This document shows positions 26,012-36,950 of a DNA stretch of 64,000 nucleotides, piece after piece. Location of the stretch: assembly GCF_003014485.1 (NCBI RefSeq), contig NZ_PYGA01000017.1:1-64000 (forward strand). Direction: 5' to 3'. This DNA comes from Murinocardiopsis flavida (GTDB taxonomy: Bacteria > Actinomycetota > Actinomycetes > Streptosporangiales > Streptosporangiaceae). The first letter of the stretch is position 1, and each line of letters opens with the position of its first letter. The notes below the pieces were generated by a model, which saw only the letters and a list, made by a program, of their open reading frames with translations, was not told the DNA's origin and made no database searches. Both the position numbers and the translations under genes were made by a program.

Positions 26012-28500
26012 CCGTCGTCACCAACGCGGCCTCGGGCGGCACACCGGCGGTGCCGCCCGAGGATCTGGTCACCGTCACCATCGACGGCTTCGAGATCCAG
26101 GTCCCCAAGGGCACCCTGGTGATCCGGGCGGCCGAGCTGCTCGGCATCCAGATCCCGCGGTTCTGCGACCACCCGCTGCTCGACCCGGTGGGCGCCTGCC
26201 GCCAGTGCCTGGTGGAGATCCCCGACGCCGGCAACGGGCGGGGGATGCCCAAGCCGCAGGCGTCGTGCACCCTCACGGTCATGCCCGGCATGGTGGTCAA
26301 GACCCAGCTCACCTCTCCCGTCGCGGAGAAGGCGCAGCGCGGGATCATGGAGTTCCTGCTCATCAACCACCCGCTGGACTGCCCGGTCTGCGACAAGGGC
26401 GGCGAGTGCCCCCTCCAGAACCAGGCGATGTCGTCGGGGCAGGGCGAGACCCGCTTCCAGGACGTCAAGCGCACCTTCCCCAAGCCCATCCCGCTGTCCA
26501 CCGAGGTGCTGCTGGACAGGGAGCGCTGCATCCAGTGCGCCCGCTGCACCCGCTTCTCCGCGCAGATCGCCGGCGACCCGTTCATCGAGCTGATGGAGCG
26601 GGGCGCCGACGAGCAGGTCGGCATCGCCGAAGGGCAGCCCTTCCAGTCCTACTTCTCCGGCAACACCGTGCAGATCTGCCCGGTCGGCGCGCTGACCGGT
26701 GCCGCGTACCGCTTCCGTTCGCGCCCGTTCGACCTGGTCAGCACGCCGAGCGTGTGCGAGCACTGCGCGTCCGGGTGCTCGCTGCGCACCGATCACCGGC
26801 GGGGCAAGGTCACCCGGCGCCTCGCCGGCGACGACCCGCGCGTCAACGAGGAGTGGAACTGCGACAAGGGCCGGTGGGCGTTCACCTACGCCACCCGGCC
26901 CGACCGGCTCACGCAGCCGCTGGTGCGCGACGCCGACAGCCGCGCGCTGGAGACCGCGTCCTGGCCCGAGGCGCTGACCCTCGCTGCGCAGGGGCTCGCG
27001 AAGGCCCGCGGCCGCGGCCGGATCGGCGTCCTCACCGGCGGCCGGCTCACCCTCGAGGACGCCTACGCCTACGCGAAGTTCGCGCGGGTCGCCCTGAACA
27101 CCAACGACATCGACATGCGGGCCCGCGCCCACACCGCGGAGGAGGCCGACTTCCTGGCGTCCCGGGTGGCGGGGCGCGGCATCGAGGTCGGCTACGACGA
27201 CCTGGAGAAGGCGCCGGCGGTGCTGCTCGCGGGGTTCGAACCCGAGGACGAGTCGCCCGTCGTCTTCCTCCGGCTGCGCAAGGCCGTCCGCAAGAACGGC
27301 CTCGCCGTCTACTCCATCGGCTCCCACACCACGCGGGGCCTGGCGAAGGTCGGCGGGACGCTGATCCCCGCGGCGCCGGGTGACGAGGCCGACGTCCTCG
27401 ACACGCTGTTCGCCGAGTCGGCGGCCGCCGAGGCGGCGCTGGCCGCGCCCGGCGCGGTCATCCTCGTCGGGGAGCGGCTGGCCGAGACCGCCGGGGCGCT
27501 GTCCGCGGCGGCGCGGCTCGCCGACCGCACCGGCGCCCGGCTCGCGTGGGTGCCGCGCCGCGCGGGGGAGCGCGGCGCGCTGGAGGCCGGGGCGCTGCCC
27601 AACCTGCTGCCGGTCGGCCGCCCGGTCGCCGACGCCGACGCCCGCACCGAGGTCGCCCGCTCCTGGTCGGTCGGCGCGCTGCCGGACCGGCCCGGACGCG
27701 ACGCGGCCGCCATCATCGCCGCAGCGGCGGCGGGCGAGCTGGACGCGCTGGTGGTCGCCGGGGTCGAGATCGACGACCTGCCCGACCCCGACGGCGTCCG
27801 CGCGGCCCTCGCCCGGGTGCCGTTCATCGTCAGTCTGGAGCTGCGCGCGAGTGACGTCACCGACCGCGCCGACGTGGTCCTGCCCGTCGCGGCGGTCGCG
27901 GAGAAGTCGGGGACGTTCGTCGACTGGGAGGGCCGCGGCCGCCCGTTCGACAACGCGTTGAAGGTCCCCGGGGCGCTGTCGGACCTGCGGGTCCTCTCGG
28001 CGGTCGCGGACGAGATGGACGTCCACCTCGGGCTGCCCGACGCCGAGGCGGCCCGCCGCGAAATGGCGGAGCTCGGCTCCTGGCGCGGCACGCGGGTCGC
28101 CGACCCTGCGTCGCACGGGGCCGAGCGCGAGCGTCCGCCCGCCGGCCGGGCGGTGCTCGCCACCTGGCGCCAGCTCCTCGGCACCGGCCGCATGGAGGAC
28201 GGCGAGCCCTACCTTGCCGGGACCGCCCGCCCCGCGATCGCGCGAGTGTCCGCCGCGACGGCGGCGGAGGCCGGCGTCGCCGACGGCGGCCTGCTGCGGG
28301 TCACCGGCGGCAACGGCGCGGTGGACGTCCCCGTGGCCGTCGACGCGGCAATGCCCGACCGGGTGGTGTGGCTGCCCGCGAACGCCAAGGACTGCGACGT
28401 CCGCCGCGACCTCAAGGTCGGCGCCGGGGCGGTCGTGGAGCTCGCGGCCGGGACCACGGCCGCGTCGGCAGGCACGAGTGCTGGGAGCGACGAGTCATGA
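26008..28500 (+). CDS. nuoG: NADH-quinone oxidoreductase subunit G
   Basis: An 830-residue subunit with several Fe-S clusters. Residues 1-250 form the ferredoxin-like part with Cys-rich segments [33 protein letters not shown] and [26 protein letters not shown] starts the molybdopterin-oxidoreductase-like domain, which has lost its cofactor in complex I. The C-terminal half is alanine-rich and poorly conserved, as usual for actinobacterial NuoG. ATG 26008 overlaps the nuoF stop. Confidence 0.96.
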   Translation: MTVVTNAASGGTPAVPPEDLVTVTIDGFEIQVPKGTLVIRAAELLGIQIPRFCDHPLLDPVGACRQCLVEIPDAGNGRGMPKPQASCTLTVMPGMVVKTQLTSPVAEKAQRGIMEFLLINHPLDCPVCDKGGECPLQNQAMSSGQGETRFQDVKRTFPKPIPLSTEVLLDRERCIQCARCTRFSAQIAGDPFIELMERGADEQVGIAEGQPFQSYFSGNTVQICPVGALTGAAYRFRSRPFDLVSTPSVCEHCASGCSLRTDHRRGKVTRRLAGDDPRVNEEWNCDKGRWAFTYATRPDRLTQPLVRDADSRALETASWPEALTLAAQGLAKARGRGRIGVLTGGRLTLEDAYAYAKFARVALNTNDIDMRARAHTAEEADFLASRVAGRGIEVGYDDLEKAPAVLLAGFEPEDESPVVFLRLRKAVRKNGLAVYSIGSHTTRGLAKVGGTLIPAAPGDEADVLDTLFAESAAAEAALAAPGAVILVGERLAETAGALSAAARLADRTGARLAWVPRRAGERGALEAGALPNLLPVGRPVADADARTEVARSWSVGALPDRPGRDAAAIIAAAAAGELDALVVAGVEIDDLPDPDGVRAALARVPFIVSLELRASDVTDRADVVLPVAAVAEKSGTFVDWEGRGRPFDNALKVPGALSDLRVLSAVADEMDVHLGLPDAEAARREMAELGSWRGTRVADPASHGAERERPPAGRAVLATWRQLLGTGRMEDGEPYLAGTARPAIARVSAATAAEAGVADGGLLRVTGGNGAVDVPVAVDAAMPDRVVWLPANAKDCDVRRDLKVGAGAVVELAAGTTAASAGTSAGSDES

Positions 28501-29864
28501 CCGGTGTGCCGATGCTGTCGGGAACGGCGGCGCAGGTCGCGGCCGAGCCGGGGTTGGAAGCCTTCGGCAACGACCCGTGGTGGATCGTGACCATCAAGGC
28601 GCTCGCGATCTTCGTGTTCCTGATGGTCTGCGTGCTGATGATGATCATGGCGGACCGGAAGGTCATGGGCCGCATGCAGCAGCGCCACGGGCCCAACCGG
28701 TTCGGGCCGTGGGGCCTGCTGCAATCCCTCGCCGACGGCGTCAAGCTGTCGCTGAAGGAGGACCTGATCCCGCGCAACGTCGACAAGGCCGTGTACATCG
28801 CCGCTCCGGCGATCGCCGCGGTCCCGGCGTTCATCGCGTTCTCCATCATCCCCGTGGGGCCCGAGGTCACCATGTTCGGGGTGGAGACCCGGTTGCAGCT
28901 CACCGACCTGCCGATCGCGGCGCTGCTGGTGCTCGCGACCGCGTCGATCGGGGTCTACGGGATCGTGCTCGGCGGGTGGGCGTCGCAGTCGCCCTACGCC
29001 CTGCTCGGTGGCCTGCGGGCCTCGGCGCAGGTCATCAGCTACGAGATCGCGATGGGGCTGTCGTTCGTCGCGGTGTTCATCTTCTCCGGGACGATGACCA
29101 CCTCGGGGATCGTCGAGGCGCAGAAACCCCTGTGGTTCGCGATCATCCTGTTCCCGTCCTTCCTGATCTACCTGATCACGATGATCGGCGAGACGAACCG
29201 GCTGCCGTTCGACCTCGCCGAGGGCGAGGGCGAGATCGTCGGCGGCTTCATGACCGAGTACGGCTCGATGAAGTTCACCATGTTCTTCCTCGCGGAGTAC
29301 GTGAACATGGTGACCGTCGCGGCGGTGTCCGTCACCTTCTTCCTCGGCGGCTACCTCGCGCCGGGGCCGCTGGTGTCGGTGTGGCCGGGCGCGAACGAGG
29401 GCTGGTGGCCGGCGCTGTGGTGGCTGCTCAAGTTCATGGCCGTCATGTTCCTGTTCATCTGGACCCGCGGCTCCCTGCCCCGCACGCGCTACGACCAGCT
29501 CATGGCGCTGGGCTGGAAGATCCTCATCCCGATCCAGCTCGTCTGGATCACCGTGGTGGCGACCATGGTCGTCCTCGGCAACGAGGGCTTCGGGTACGCC
29601 GTCACGGGCGGCGTGGGGCTCGGCTTCGTCGTGGTGATCGCCGCCGTCCTCGCCGTGTGGCGCAGGCAGCACAACAAGTCCAAGGCCGCGGAGTCCGCCG
29701 AACGCGTCGAGGAGGCCCGCGCGATGCGCACCGACCCGGCCTTCGGCGGGTTCCCCGTCCCACCGACCACCGCCCCGCACTACGGCAGCAGTGTCCTCGC
29801 GGAGCGGACCGAGACGAACTCACCGGCCTCGACCAAGAAGCGTGAGGAGGTTACCGGTGCTTGA
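28497..29864 (+). CDS. nuoH: NADH-quinone oxidoreductase subunit H
   Basis: A 455-residue membrane subunit with about eight helices that joins the membrane and peripheral arms and forms the quinone entrance. Family signatures are [21 protein letters not shown], given in part as [16 protein letters not shown], then [32 protein letters not shown] and [15 protein letters not shown]. The C-terminal 60 residues are a hydrophilic cytosolic tail longer than in E. coli. ATG 28497 overlaps the nuoG stop. Confidence 0.97.
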   Translation: MTGVPMLSGTAAQVAAEPGLEAFGNDPWWIVTIKALAIFVFLMVCVLMMIMADRKVMGRMQQRHGPNRFGPWGLLQSLADGVKLSLKEDLIPRNVDKAVYIAAPAIAAVPAFIAFSIIPVGPEVTMFGVETRLQLTDLPIAALLVLATASIGVYGIVLGGWASQSPYALLGGLRASAQVISYEIAMGLSFVAVFIFSGTMTTSGIVEAQKPLWFAIILFPSFLIYLITMIGETNRLPFDLAEGEGEIVGGFMTEYGSMKFTMFFLAEYVNMVTVAAVSVTFFLGGYLAPGPLVSVWPGANEGWWPALWWLLKFMAVMFLFIWTRGSLPRTRYDQLMALGWKILIPIQLVWITVVATMVVLGNEGFGYAVTGGVGLGFVVVIAAVLAVWRRQHNKSKAAESAERVEEARAMRTDPAFGGFPVPPTTAPHYGSSVLAERTETNSPASTKKREEVTGA

Positions 29865-30402
29865 CTGGCTCAACCCCGTGAAGGGGTTCGGCGTCACCTT
29901 CCACACCATGTTCAAGAAGGTGCCGACCGTCGAATACCCCGAGGTGAAGGCGCCCACCGCGCCCCGCTTCCACGGCCGCCACCAGCTCAACCGCTGGCCC
30001 GACGGCCTGGAGAAGTGCATCGGCTGCGAGCTGTGCGCCTGGGCGTGTCCCGCCGACGCGATCTACGTCGAAGGCGGCGACAACACCGAGGCGGAGCGCT
30101 ACTCGCCGGGCGAGCGCTACGGCAGGGTGTACCAGATCAACTACCTGCGCTGCATCCTGTGCGGGCTGTGCATCGAGGCGTGCCCCACCAGGGCGCTCAC
30201 CATGACCAACGAGTACGAGCTCGCCGACGACAACCGCGAGAGCCTCATCTTCACCAAGGAGCAGCTCCTCGCTCCGCTGGTGGAGGCGATGGAGGCCCCG
30301 CCGCACCCGATGCGCCTCGGCGAGACCGAAGAGGACTACTACCTGATGGGCCGCGCCGGCGGCACCGGGGCGCAGAGCACGGACAGCGAGGCGAAGCAGT
30401 GA
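29857..30402 (+). CDS. nuoI: NADH-quinone oxidoreductase subunit I
   Basis: A 181-residue ferredoxin-like subunit with two 4Fe-4S clusters (N6a, N6b). Both motifs are complete: [12 protein letters not shown] and [12 protein letters not shown]. It is the last relay before NuoB. GTG 29857 overlaps the nuoH end by eight bases and has GAGGAGG six bases upstream, an unusually strong site. Confidence 0.97.
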   Translation: MLDWLNPVKGFGVTFHTMFKKVPTVEYPEVKAPTAPRFHGRHQLNRWPDGLEKCIGCELCAWACPADAIYVEGGDNTEAERYSPGERYGRVYQINYLRCILCGLCIEACPTRALTMTNEYELADDNRESLIFTKEQLLAPLVEAMEAPPHPMRLGETEEDYYLMGRAGGTGAQSTDSEAKQ

Positions 30403-31328
30403 CCACCGCTCCCGTCCCGCTCCAGGTGACCACCTCCGCCGCCGCCATCTCCGGTGGTGAGACCGCGGCGTTCTGGGTCATCGGCACGATCGTCGTGCTC
30501 GCGGCGCTCGGCGTCGTCTTCAGCAAGAAGGCCGTGCACTCGGCGATGATGATGGCGACCGTGATGATCGGGCTGGCCGTGTTCTACGGCATCAACGAGG
30601 CCCCCTTCCTCATGGTCGTGCAGATCGTCGTCTACACCGGCGCCGTCCTGATGCTGTTCCTGTTCGTGCTGATGCTCATCGGCGTGAGCTCGGCCGACTC
30701 CCTGGTCGAGACGATCAAGGGGCAGCGGCTGCTGACCGCCGTCATCGCGCTGTGCTTCCTCGGGGCGCTGGCCCTGGGGCTGACCAGGATCTCCACCGAC
30801 GGGCCCGTGGGACTCGCCGCGGGCGAGGCCGCGGCCGGCGGCAACATCTCCTGGATCGCGACCGAGGTGATCTACCGCTACGTCATCGCCTTCGAGGCGA
30901 CCGCGGCGCTGCTCATCACGGCGGTCCTCGGGGCGCTGGTGCTGGCGCACAGCGTGCGCATCGGCAAGCGCCCCTCGCAGCGGGAGACGGCGCGCGACCG
31001 CATCCGCGGCGACCACCCGACCCCCCTGCCCGGCCCCGGCACCTACGCGCGCCACAACGCGATCGACATGCCGGCCCTGCTGCCCGACGGTACGGTCGCG
31101 AAGCTGTCGCTCAACCCCGTCCTGACGGCGCGCGACCCCGAACACCAGTCGGACGTGCCGCAGGACGTCCGGATGACGGTCGCGGCGCCCGAGCCGGGCG
31201 GCGGCGCCGACTCCGCCGCCTCCAAGGAGCGGGGCGGCGCGCCGGACGACAGTGAACAGAGCGCCGTGGCGACCGACCGGGCCGAGCGCCCGGCGGGCGA
31301 GCCGGGCGACGCGGAAGCGGGGCGGTAA
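30399..31328 (+). CDS. nuoJ: NADH-quinone oxidoreductase subunit J
   Basis: A 309-residue membrane subunit. The first 190 residues hold the usual five helices with the hallmark [19 protein letters not shown]. The C-terminal 110 residues are a hydrophilic Gly/Asp/Glu-rich tail not found in E. coli NuoJ (184 residues); a predicted cytosolic disordered extension is typical of actinomycetes. GTG 30399 overlaps the nuoI stop. Confidence 0.95.
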   Translation: MTTAPVPLQVTTSAAAISGGETAAFWVIGTIVVLAALGVVFSKKAVHSAMMMATVMIGLAVFYGINEAPFLMVVQIVVYTGAVLMLFLFVLMLIGVSSADSLVETIKGQRLLTAVIALCFLGALALGLTRISTDGPVGLAAGEAAAGGNISWIATEVIYRYVIAFEATAALLITAVLGALVLAHSVRIGKRPSQRETARDRIRGDHPTPLPGPGTYARHNAIDMPALLPDGTVAKLSLNPVLTARDPEHQSDVPQDVRMTVAAPEPGGGADSAASKERGGAPDDSEQSAVATDRAERPAGEPGDAEAGR

Positions 31329-31330
31329 CC

Positions 31331-31630
31331 GTGGACCCGATGAACTACATCGCCCTCGCGGCGGTCCTGTTCACCATCGGCGCGGTCGGCGTGCTGGTGC
31401 GCCGCAACGCGATCATCGTCTTCATGTGCGTCGAGCTGATGCTCAACGCGTGCAACCTCGCGCTCGTCACGTTCGCGCGGCTGCATGGCGACATCGAAGG
31501 CCAGGTCATCGCGTTCTTCGTGATGGTCGTGGCGGCAGCGGAAGTGGTCGTCGGCCTCGCCATCATCATGCAGATCTTCCGGACACGCAGGTCGGCGTCT
31601 GTCGATGACGCCAACCTGCTCAAGCACTAG
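31331..31630 (+). CDS. nuoK: NADH-quinone oxidoreductase subunit K
   Basis: A 99-residue, three-helix subunit of the proton-pumping arm. The conserved membrane glutamate is in [25 protein letters not shown] holds the second. Start GTG 31331 gives VDPMNY, matching the start of related proteins; ATG 31340 is an alternative. It follows nuoJ by two bases. Confidence 0.96.
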   Translation: MDPMNYIALAAVLFTIGAVGVLVRRNAIIVFMCVELMLNACNLALVTFARLHGDIEGQVIAFFVMVVAAAEVVVGLAIIMQIFRTRRSASVDDANLLKH

Positions 31631-31642
31631 AGGGCGCTGGGC

Positions 31643-33589
31643 ATGTCTGCACTACACCTCGCGGCCGAGGCGCACTACACCCCGGCCGTCGATGCCGGGG
31701 GCGCGGTCCTGGGCGGCGTCTGGCTGCTGATCGCCCTGCCGCTCCTCGGCGCCGCGGTCCTGCTGCTCGGCGGGCGGCGCACCAACGCCTGGGGGCACTG
31801 GCCGGCGATCGCCATGTCGCTGGCCAGCTTCGCCTGGGGGGTCGCGGCGCTGTTCGCGATGCTGGGGCGGGCCCCCGACGAACGGGTCATTGCGGCGAAG
31901 GGCTACGAGTGGGTGGCGGTCGGCGACCTCTCCCTGCGCGTCGACTTCCTGCTCGACCCGCTGTCGATCAGCTTCGTGCTGCTCATCACCGGCGTCGGCT
32001 CGCTCATCCACATCTACTCCGTGGGCTACATGGCCCACGACGACGACCGGCGGCGGTTCTTCGGCTACCTGAACCTGTTCGTCGCGGCCATGCTGCTGCT
32101 GGTCCTCGCCGACAACTACGCGGTCCTGTTCATCGGGTGGGAAGGCGTGGGCCTCGCGTCCTACCTGCTCATCGGGTTCTGGCAGGCCAAGCCGTCGGCG
32201 GCGGCAGCGGCGAAGAAGGCGTTCCTGGTGAACCGGGTCGGCGACCTCGGCCTGCTCATCGCGATCATGCTGATGTTCACCACCTTCGGCAGCGTCGCGT
32301 TCTCCGACGTGTTCACCGGGCTCGACGGCGCCTCCCAGGGCGTGCTGACGGCGATCGGGCTGCTGCTGCTCCTCGGGGCGTGCGGCAAGTCCGCGCAGCT
32401 GCCGCTCCAGTCCTGGCTGCTGGACGCGATGGAGGGCCCGACCCCGGTGTCGGCGCTGATCCACGCGGCGACCATGGTCACCGCCGGCGTCTACCTGATC
32501 GTCCGCTCGGGCCTGGTGTTCCAGGCCGCGCCCGCAGCGCAGCTCGCCGTGGCCGTCGTCGGCGCGGCGACACTGCTCGCCGGGGCGATCATCGGCTGCG
32601 CCAAGGACGACATCAAGAAGGCGCTGGCCGGGTCGACCATGAGCCAGATCGGCTACATGACGCTCGCCGCCGGGCTGGGCCCCATCGGCTACGCCGCGGC
32701 GATCGCGCACCTCATCACGCACGGCTTCTTCAAGGCGGGGCTGTTCCTCGGCGCCGGGTCGGTCATGCACGGCATGAACGACGAGGTCGACATGCGCAAG
32801 TACGGCGGCCTCGCCCGGTCCATGCCCATCACCTTCGCCACGTTCGGCGCCGGCTACCTCGCCATCATCGGGGTGCCGTTCCTGTCGGGCTGGTGGACCA
32901 AGGAGGGCATCATCCAGGCGGCGTTCGACGTGGGCGGCACCCAGGGGCAGGTCCTCGGCTGGGCCACCCTCCTCGGTGCCGGGCTGACCGCGTTCTACAT
33001 GTCGCGGATCATGTTCATGACCTTCTTCGGCGCGAAGCGGTGGGACGACGGCGTGCACCCGCACGAGTCCCCGGCGTCCATGACCGGCCCGATGGTCGTG
33101 CTCGCTGTCGGCTCGCTCGGACTGGGCGCGCTGCTGGTGTTCAACTACGCCTTCGCCGGGTTCCTCGCGCCGGTCGTCGGCGAACCGCACCACGAGTTCG
33201 ACCTCGCGCACATGCTGACCAGCCCCTACTCGCTGATCGCCCTGGGCGTGATGGTTGTGGGGGTCGGGTTCGCGTGGCTGCGCTACGGCCGCGCGGCCGT
33301 GCCGCGCGAGGCGCCCAAGGGCAACTTCGTCACCGTGGCGGCGCGCAACGAGCTCTACGGCAACGCCATCAACGAAGGGCTGCTGATGCGCCCCGGCCAG
33401 GTCCTCACCAAGGCCCTGGTCGCCATCGACACGCACGTGGTCGACGGTCTGGTGAACAAGGTCGGCACCGGGGTGCGCGACGGCTCGGAGGGGCTGCGCC
33501 GCACGCAGTCCGGTTTCGCCCGGACCTACGCACTGACCATGCTGTTCGGCGCGGCCATCGTGGTCGCGGCGCTGGCGGTGAGGATCTAA
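31643..33589 (+). CDS. nuoL: NADH-quinone oxidoreductase subunit L
   Basis: A 648-residue antiporter-like subunit with about sixteen membrane helices at the end of the pumping arm. Conserved charged positions are visible in [18 protein letters not shown] (Glu), [20 protein letters not shown] (Lys) and [20 protein letters not shown]. The amphipathic lateral helix region and final TM are present, so the protein is complete. It is followed without a gap by nuoM. Confidence 0.96.
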   Translation: MSALHLAAEAHYTPAVDAGGAVLGGVWLLIALPLLGAAVLLLGGRRTNAWGHWPAIAMSLASFAWGVAALFAMLGRAPDERVIAAKGYEWVAVGDLSLRVDFLLDPLSISFVLLITGVGSLIHIYSVGYMAHDDDRRRFFGYLNLFVAAMLLLVLADNYAVLFIGWEGVGLASYLLIGFWQAKPSAAAAAKKAFLVNRVGDLGLLIAIMLMFTTFGSVAFSDVFTGLDGASQGVLTAIGLLLLLGACGKSAQLPLQSWLLDAMEGPTPVSALIHAATMVTAGVYLIVRSGLVFQAAPAAQLAVAVVGAATLLAGAIIGCAKDDIKKALAGSTMSQIGYMTLAAGLGPIGYAAAIAHLITHGFFKAGLFLGAGSVMHGMNDEVDMRKYGGLARSMPITFATFGAGYLAIIGVPFLSGWWTKEGIIQAAFDVGGTQGQVLGWATLLGAGLTAFYMSRIMFMTFFGAKRWDDGVHPHESPASMTGPMVVLAVGSLGLGALLVFNYAFAGFLAPVVGEPHHEFDLAHMLTSPYSLIALGVMVVGVGFAWLRYGRAAVPREAPKGNFVTVAARNELYGNAINEGLLMRPGQVLTKALVAIDTHVVDGLVNKVGTGVRDGSEGLRRTQSGFARTYALTMLFGAAIVVAALAVRI

Positions 33590-35146
33590 ATGACCATCCC
33601 CTGGCTCACACTCGCCATCGCGCTGCCCGCACTGGGCGGGCTCGCCGTCGCGCTGCTCCCGCGCGACCGGGCCGAGACCGCCAAACGCGTCACCCTCGGC
33701 GTCACCCTGGCGACACTGCTGCTGGTCGTGGCGATGGCGGCGCAGTTCGCGCCGTCGGGGTCCGGGCCGCTCCAGTTCGAGGAGGTCTACCCCTGGATCC
33801 CGCAGTTCGGGATCTCCTTCGCGGTCGGCGTCGACGGCATCGCGCTGGTGCTGATCCTGCTGTCGGTGCTGCTGGTGCCGCTCGTCGTCCTCGCGGCGTG
33901 GCACGAGAACGACGACGCGCCCGACCAGGGCAAGGGCTACTTCGCCCTGATCCTGGTGCTGGAGGCGATGATGATCGGCGTCTTCGCGGCGACCGACGTC
34001 TTCCTCTTCTACGTCTTCTTCGAGGCGATGCTGATCCCGGTCTACTTCATGATCGGGCGGTACGGCCGCGGCGAGGGGCGGCGCCGCGCGGCGGTCAAGT
34101 TCCTGCTGTTCAGCCTGCTGGGCGGGCTGCTGATGCTGGTCGCCGTCATCGGCGTGTACGTCTACGGCGGCACCTTCCTGTGGAGCGACCTCGCCGACCC
34201 CGCGGGCGGGCTCGCCGGGGTCGACACGGCGACGGCGCGGTGGCTGTTCCTCGGGTTCTTCGTGGCGTTCGCCATCAAGGCCCCGATGTGGCCGGTGCAC
34301 ACCTGGCTGCCCGACGCCGCCGGCTCGTCCCGGCCGGGTACCGCGGTGCTGCTGGTGGGCGTCCTCGACAAGGTCGGCACCTACGGCATGCTGCGCTACT
34401 GCCTGGAGCTGTTCCCCGAGGCCGCCAAGTGGTTCGTGTGGCCGGTCGTGGTGCTCAGCCTCGTCAGCATCGTCTACGGGGCGATCGTCGCCATCGGCCA
34501 GTCCGACATGATGCGGCTCATCGCGTTCACGTCGGTGTCGCACTTCGGGTTCATCACCCTCGGCATCTTCGCGATGACCTCGCAGGGGCAGTCCGGTGCG
34601 GCGCTGTACATGGTGAACCACGGGTTCTCCACGGGCGCGCTGTTCCTGATCGTCGGGTTCCTCGTCGCGCGGCGCGGCTCCGCCGCCATCGCCGACTTCG
34701 GCGGGGTGCAGAAGGTCGCGCCGGTCCTGGCGGGGGTGTTCCTGGTCGCGGGACTGTCGAGCCTCGCGCTGCCGGGGCTGTCGCCGTTCGTCAGCGAGTT
34801 CCTGGTGTTCCTGGGCACCTACGCGTTCCACCCCGTCCCGGCGATCATCGCCACGAGCGGCGTGGTGCTCGCCGCGCTGTACATCTTGTGGATGTACCAG
34901 CGCACCATGACCGGGCCGCTGCCCGACAGCCTCGCGAAGCTGCGCGACCTGTCGGGGCGCGAGGTCTGGGCCGTCGCACCGCTCATCGCGCTCCTCGTCG
35001 TCTTCGGGGTGTACCCCAAGCCGCTGCTCGACGCCGTGAACCCGGCGGTCGAGCGGACCATGCAACAGATCGACGTCAGTGACCCCGCTCCGGCGGTCGG
35101 CCAGGCCGGCTCGTCGTCCGGTGGCGCGGAAGGAGAAAGCGAGTGA
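33590..35146 (+). CDS. nuoM: NADH-quinone oxidoreductase subunit M
   Basis: A 518-residue antiporter-like subunit with about fourteen helices. Conserved elements include FYVFFEAMLIPVYFMIG (the pumping Glu), KAPMWPVHTWLPDAAGSS and VLDKVGTYGMLRY (Lys), and the C-terminal WMYQRTMTGP. It directly follows nuoL (stop then ATG) and its stop overlaps the nuoN start, so all three antiporter subunits are translationally coupled. Confidence 0.96.
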   Translation: MTIPWLTLAIALPALGGLAVALLPRDRAETAKRVTLGVTLATLLLVVAMAAQFAPSGSGPLQFEEVYPWIPQFGISFAVGVDGIALVLILLSVLLVPLVVLAAWHENDDAPDQGKGYFALILVLEAMMIGVFAATDVFLFYVFFEAMLIPVYFMIGRYGRGEGRRRAAVKFLLFSLLGGLLMLVAVIGVYVYGGTFLWSDLADPAGGLAGVDTATARWLFLGFFVAFAIKAPMWPVHTWLPDAAGSSRPGTAVLLVGVLDKVGTYGMLRYCLELFPEAAKWFVWPVVVLSLVSIVYGAIVAIGQSDMMRLIAFTSVSHFGFITLGIFAMTSQGQSGAALYMVNHGFSTGALFLIVGFLVARRGSAAIADFGGVQKVAPVLAGVFLVAGLSSLALPGLSPFVSEFLVFLGTYAFHPVPAIIATSGVVLAALYILWMYQRTMTGPLPDSLAKLRDLSGREVWAVAPLIALLVVFGVYPKPLLDAVNPAVERTMQQIDVSDPAPAVGQAGSSSGGAEGESE

Positions 35147-36783
35147 TCCCCGTGACCCTCCCGGGGGCCGCCCTGATGGCGGCACCGGTGATCACCGAGG
35201 AGCCGCCCGCCATCGACTACGGGCTGCTCGCCCCGATGCTGGTGATCTTCGGCGCCGGCGTCGTCGCCGTGATCGTCGAGACGGCGGTGCCGCAGGCGCG
35301 CCGCCGGGTCGTGCAGGTCGCGCTGACACTGGCCGCTGTCGCCGCGGCGTTCGTGCTGACCGTCCTCCAGGTCGGCATGCTCCCCGCCGACGAGGCGGGG
35401 GCGACGGTGGCGTTCGCCAGCGTCGCCGTCGACCGGCCCACACTGTTCCTGCAAGGGACCATCCTGCTGCTGGGCCTGATCAGCCTGCTGCTCATCGCCG
35501 AGCACCGCAACGGTGAGAGCGCGTTCGCGGCCCAGGCCGCGGCCGTGCCCGGCAGCGACGAGGAGCGCGCCCACGTCATGGCGGGGTCGCAGCACACCGA
35601 GGTGTACCCCCTGGTGCTGTTCGCCCTTCTGGGCATGCAGCTGTTCCCCGCGGCGAACGACTTCCTCACCATGTTCATCGCGCTGGAGGTCATGAGCCTC
35701 CCGCTGTACCTGCTGTGCGGGCTGGCCCGCAGGCGGCGGCTGTTCTCCCAGGAGGCGGCCGTGAAGTACTTCCTGCTGGGCGCGTTCTCCTCGGCGTTCT
35801 TCCTGTTCGGCATCGCGATGGTCTACGGCTACGCGGGCTCGGTGAACTTCGCCCGGATCGCCGAGTCCATCGACGCCGGCGGCGCCGGGGTGGTCGAGAA
35901 CGGGCAGCCGCTGCTGCTGCTCGGCATCGGCCTGGTCGCCGTCGGGCTGCTCTTCAAGGTCGGCGCGGTCCCGTTCCACAACTGGAAGCCCGACGTCTAC
36001 CAGGGGGCGCCCACGCCCATCACGGCGCTCATGGCGTCGTGCACCCTGGTCGCCGCGTTCGGTGCGCTGCTGCGGGTCTTCGGGGTGGCGTTCGGCGGCG
36101 CGGCGGCCGACTGGCGGCCGATGATGTGGATCGTGGCGATTCTCACCATGGTGGTCGCCGCGGTCATCGCCGTCACCCAGCGGGACGTGAAGCGGCTGCT
36201 GGCGTACTCGTCGGTCGTGCACGCCGGGTTCATCCTCACGGCCGTCATCGCCAACACCGCCGAAGGGCTCGGCGGCGCGCTGTTCTACCTGGCGGCGTAC
36301 GGGTTCACCACCATCGGGGCGTTCGCCGTGATCACCCTGGTCCGGACGCACGAGAACGGGCCGGAGGCCGGCGACATCACCCAGTGGGCCGGCCTGGGCC
36401 GCACCTCGCCGCTGCTGGCGGGTGCCCTCACCCTGTTCCTGCTCGCCTTCGCGGGTATCCCGCTGACCAGCGGTTTCATCGGCAAGTTCGCGGTGTTCGA
36501 GGCCGCGGTCGCCGCCGACGCCACCCCGCTGGTCGTCGTCGGCGTGCTGAGCAGCGCGGTCACGGCGTTCTTCTACGTCCGCATCATCGTGCAGATGTTC
36601 TTCGCCGAACCCGAGGGCGACGGGCCCACCGTGGTGAAGGCCGGGGCGTTCACCGGATCGGTGATCGGCATCGGGGTGGCGGCGACCCTCGTGCTCGGCG
36701 TCTACCCGACCCCGTTGCTCGCGGAACTGCTCCCGGACCCGGGCGGTGAGACCCCGGCGGCAGCCGTCGGATTCACCAGGTAG
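35143..36783 (+). CDS. nuoN: NADH-quinone oxidoreductase subunit N
   Basis: A 546-residue antiporter-like subunit, last of the operon. Typical segments are FIALEVMSLPLYLLCGL, KVGAVPFHNWKPDVYQGAPT, QRDVKRLLAYSSVVHAGF and PLTSGFIGKFAVF. A polar insert near residues 120-150 between early helices is longer than in E. coli. GTG 35143 overlaps the nuoM stop; GTG 35152 is an alternative. About 170 bases separate it from the next gene. Confidence 0.96.
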   Translation: MIPVTLPGAALMAAPVITEEPPAIDYGLLAPMLVIFGAGVVAVIVETAVPQARRRVVQVALTLAAVAAAFVLTVLQVGMLPADEAGATVAFASVAVDRPTLFLQGTILLLGLISLLLIAEHRNGESAFAAQAAAVPGSDEERAHVMAGSQHTEVYPLVLFALLGMQLFPAANDFLTMFIALEVMSLPLYLLCGLARRRRLFSQEAAVKYFLLGAFSSAFFLFGIAMVYGYAGSVNFARIAESIDAGGAGVVENGQPLLLLGIGLVAVGLLFKVGAVPFHNWKPDVYQGAPTPITALMASCTLVAAFGALLRVFGVAFGGAAADWRPMMWIVAILTMVVAAVIAVTQRDVKRLLAYSSVVHAGFILTAVIANTAEGLGGALFYLAAYGFTTIGAFAVITLVRTHENGPEAGDITQWAGLGRTSPLLAGALTLFLLAFAGIPLTSGFIGKFAVFEAAVAADATPLVVVGVLSSAVTAFFYVRIIVQMFFAEPEGDGPTVVKAGAFTGSVIGIGVAATLVLGVYPTPLLAELLPDPGGETPAAAVGFTR

Positions 36784-36950
36784 CGGCGGCCGCACCGGCT
36801 GTCGAAGCGGCGGTGGCGGATCCGGCGCGGGCCTTTTGGTAGATGATTCCGGGTCCGCTACCTTGGCAAGTCGGTTGGTGTTCATCCAGAGCGCGCTGTT
36901 TGTCCGAATTCGGGGCGTGCGGCGTGCTTGCTGAAATGTGGAGCTATCAG

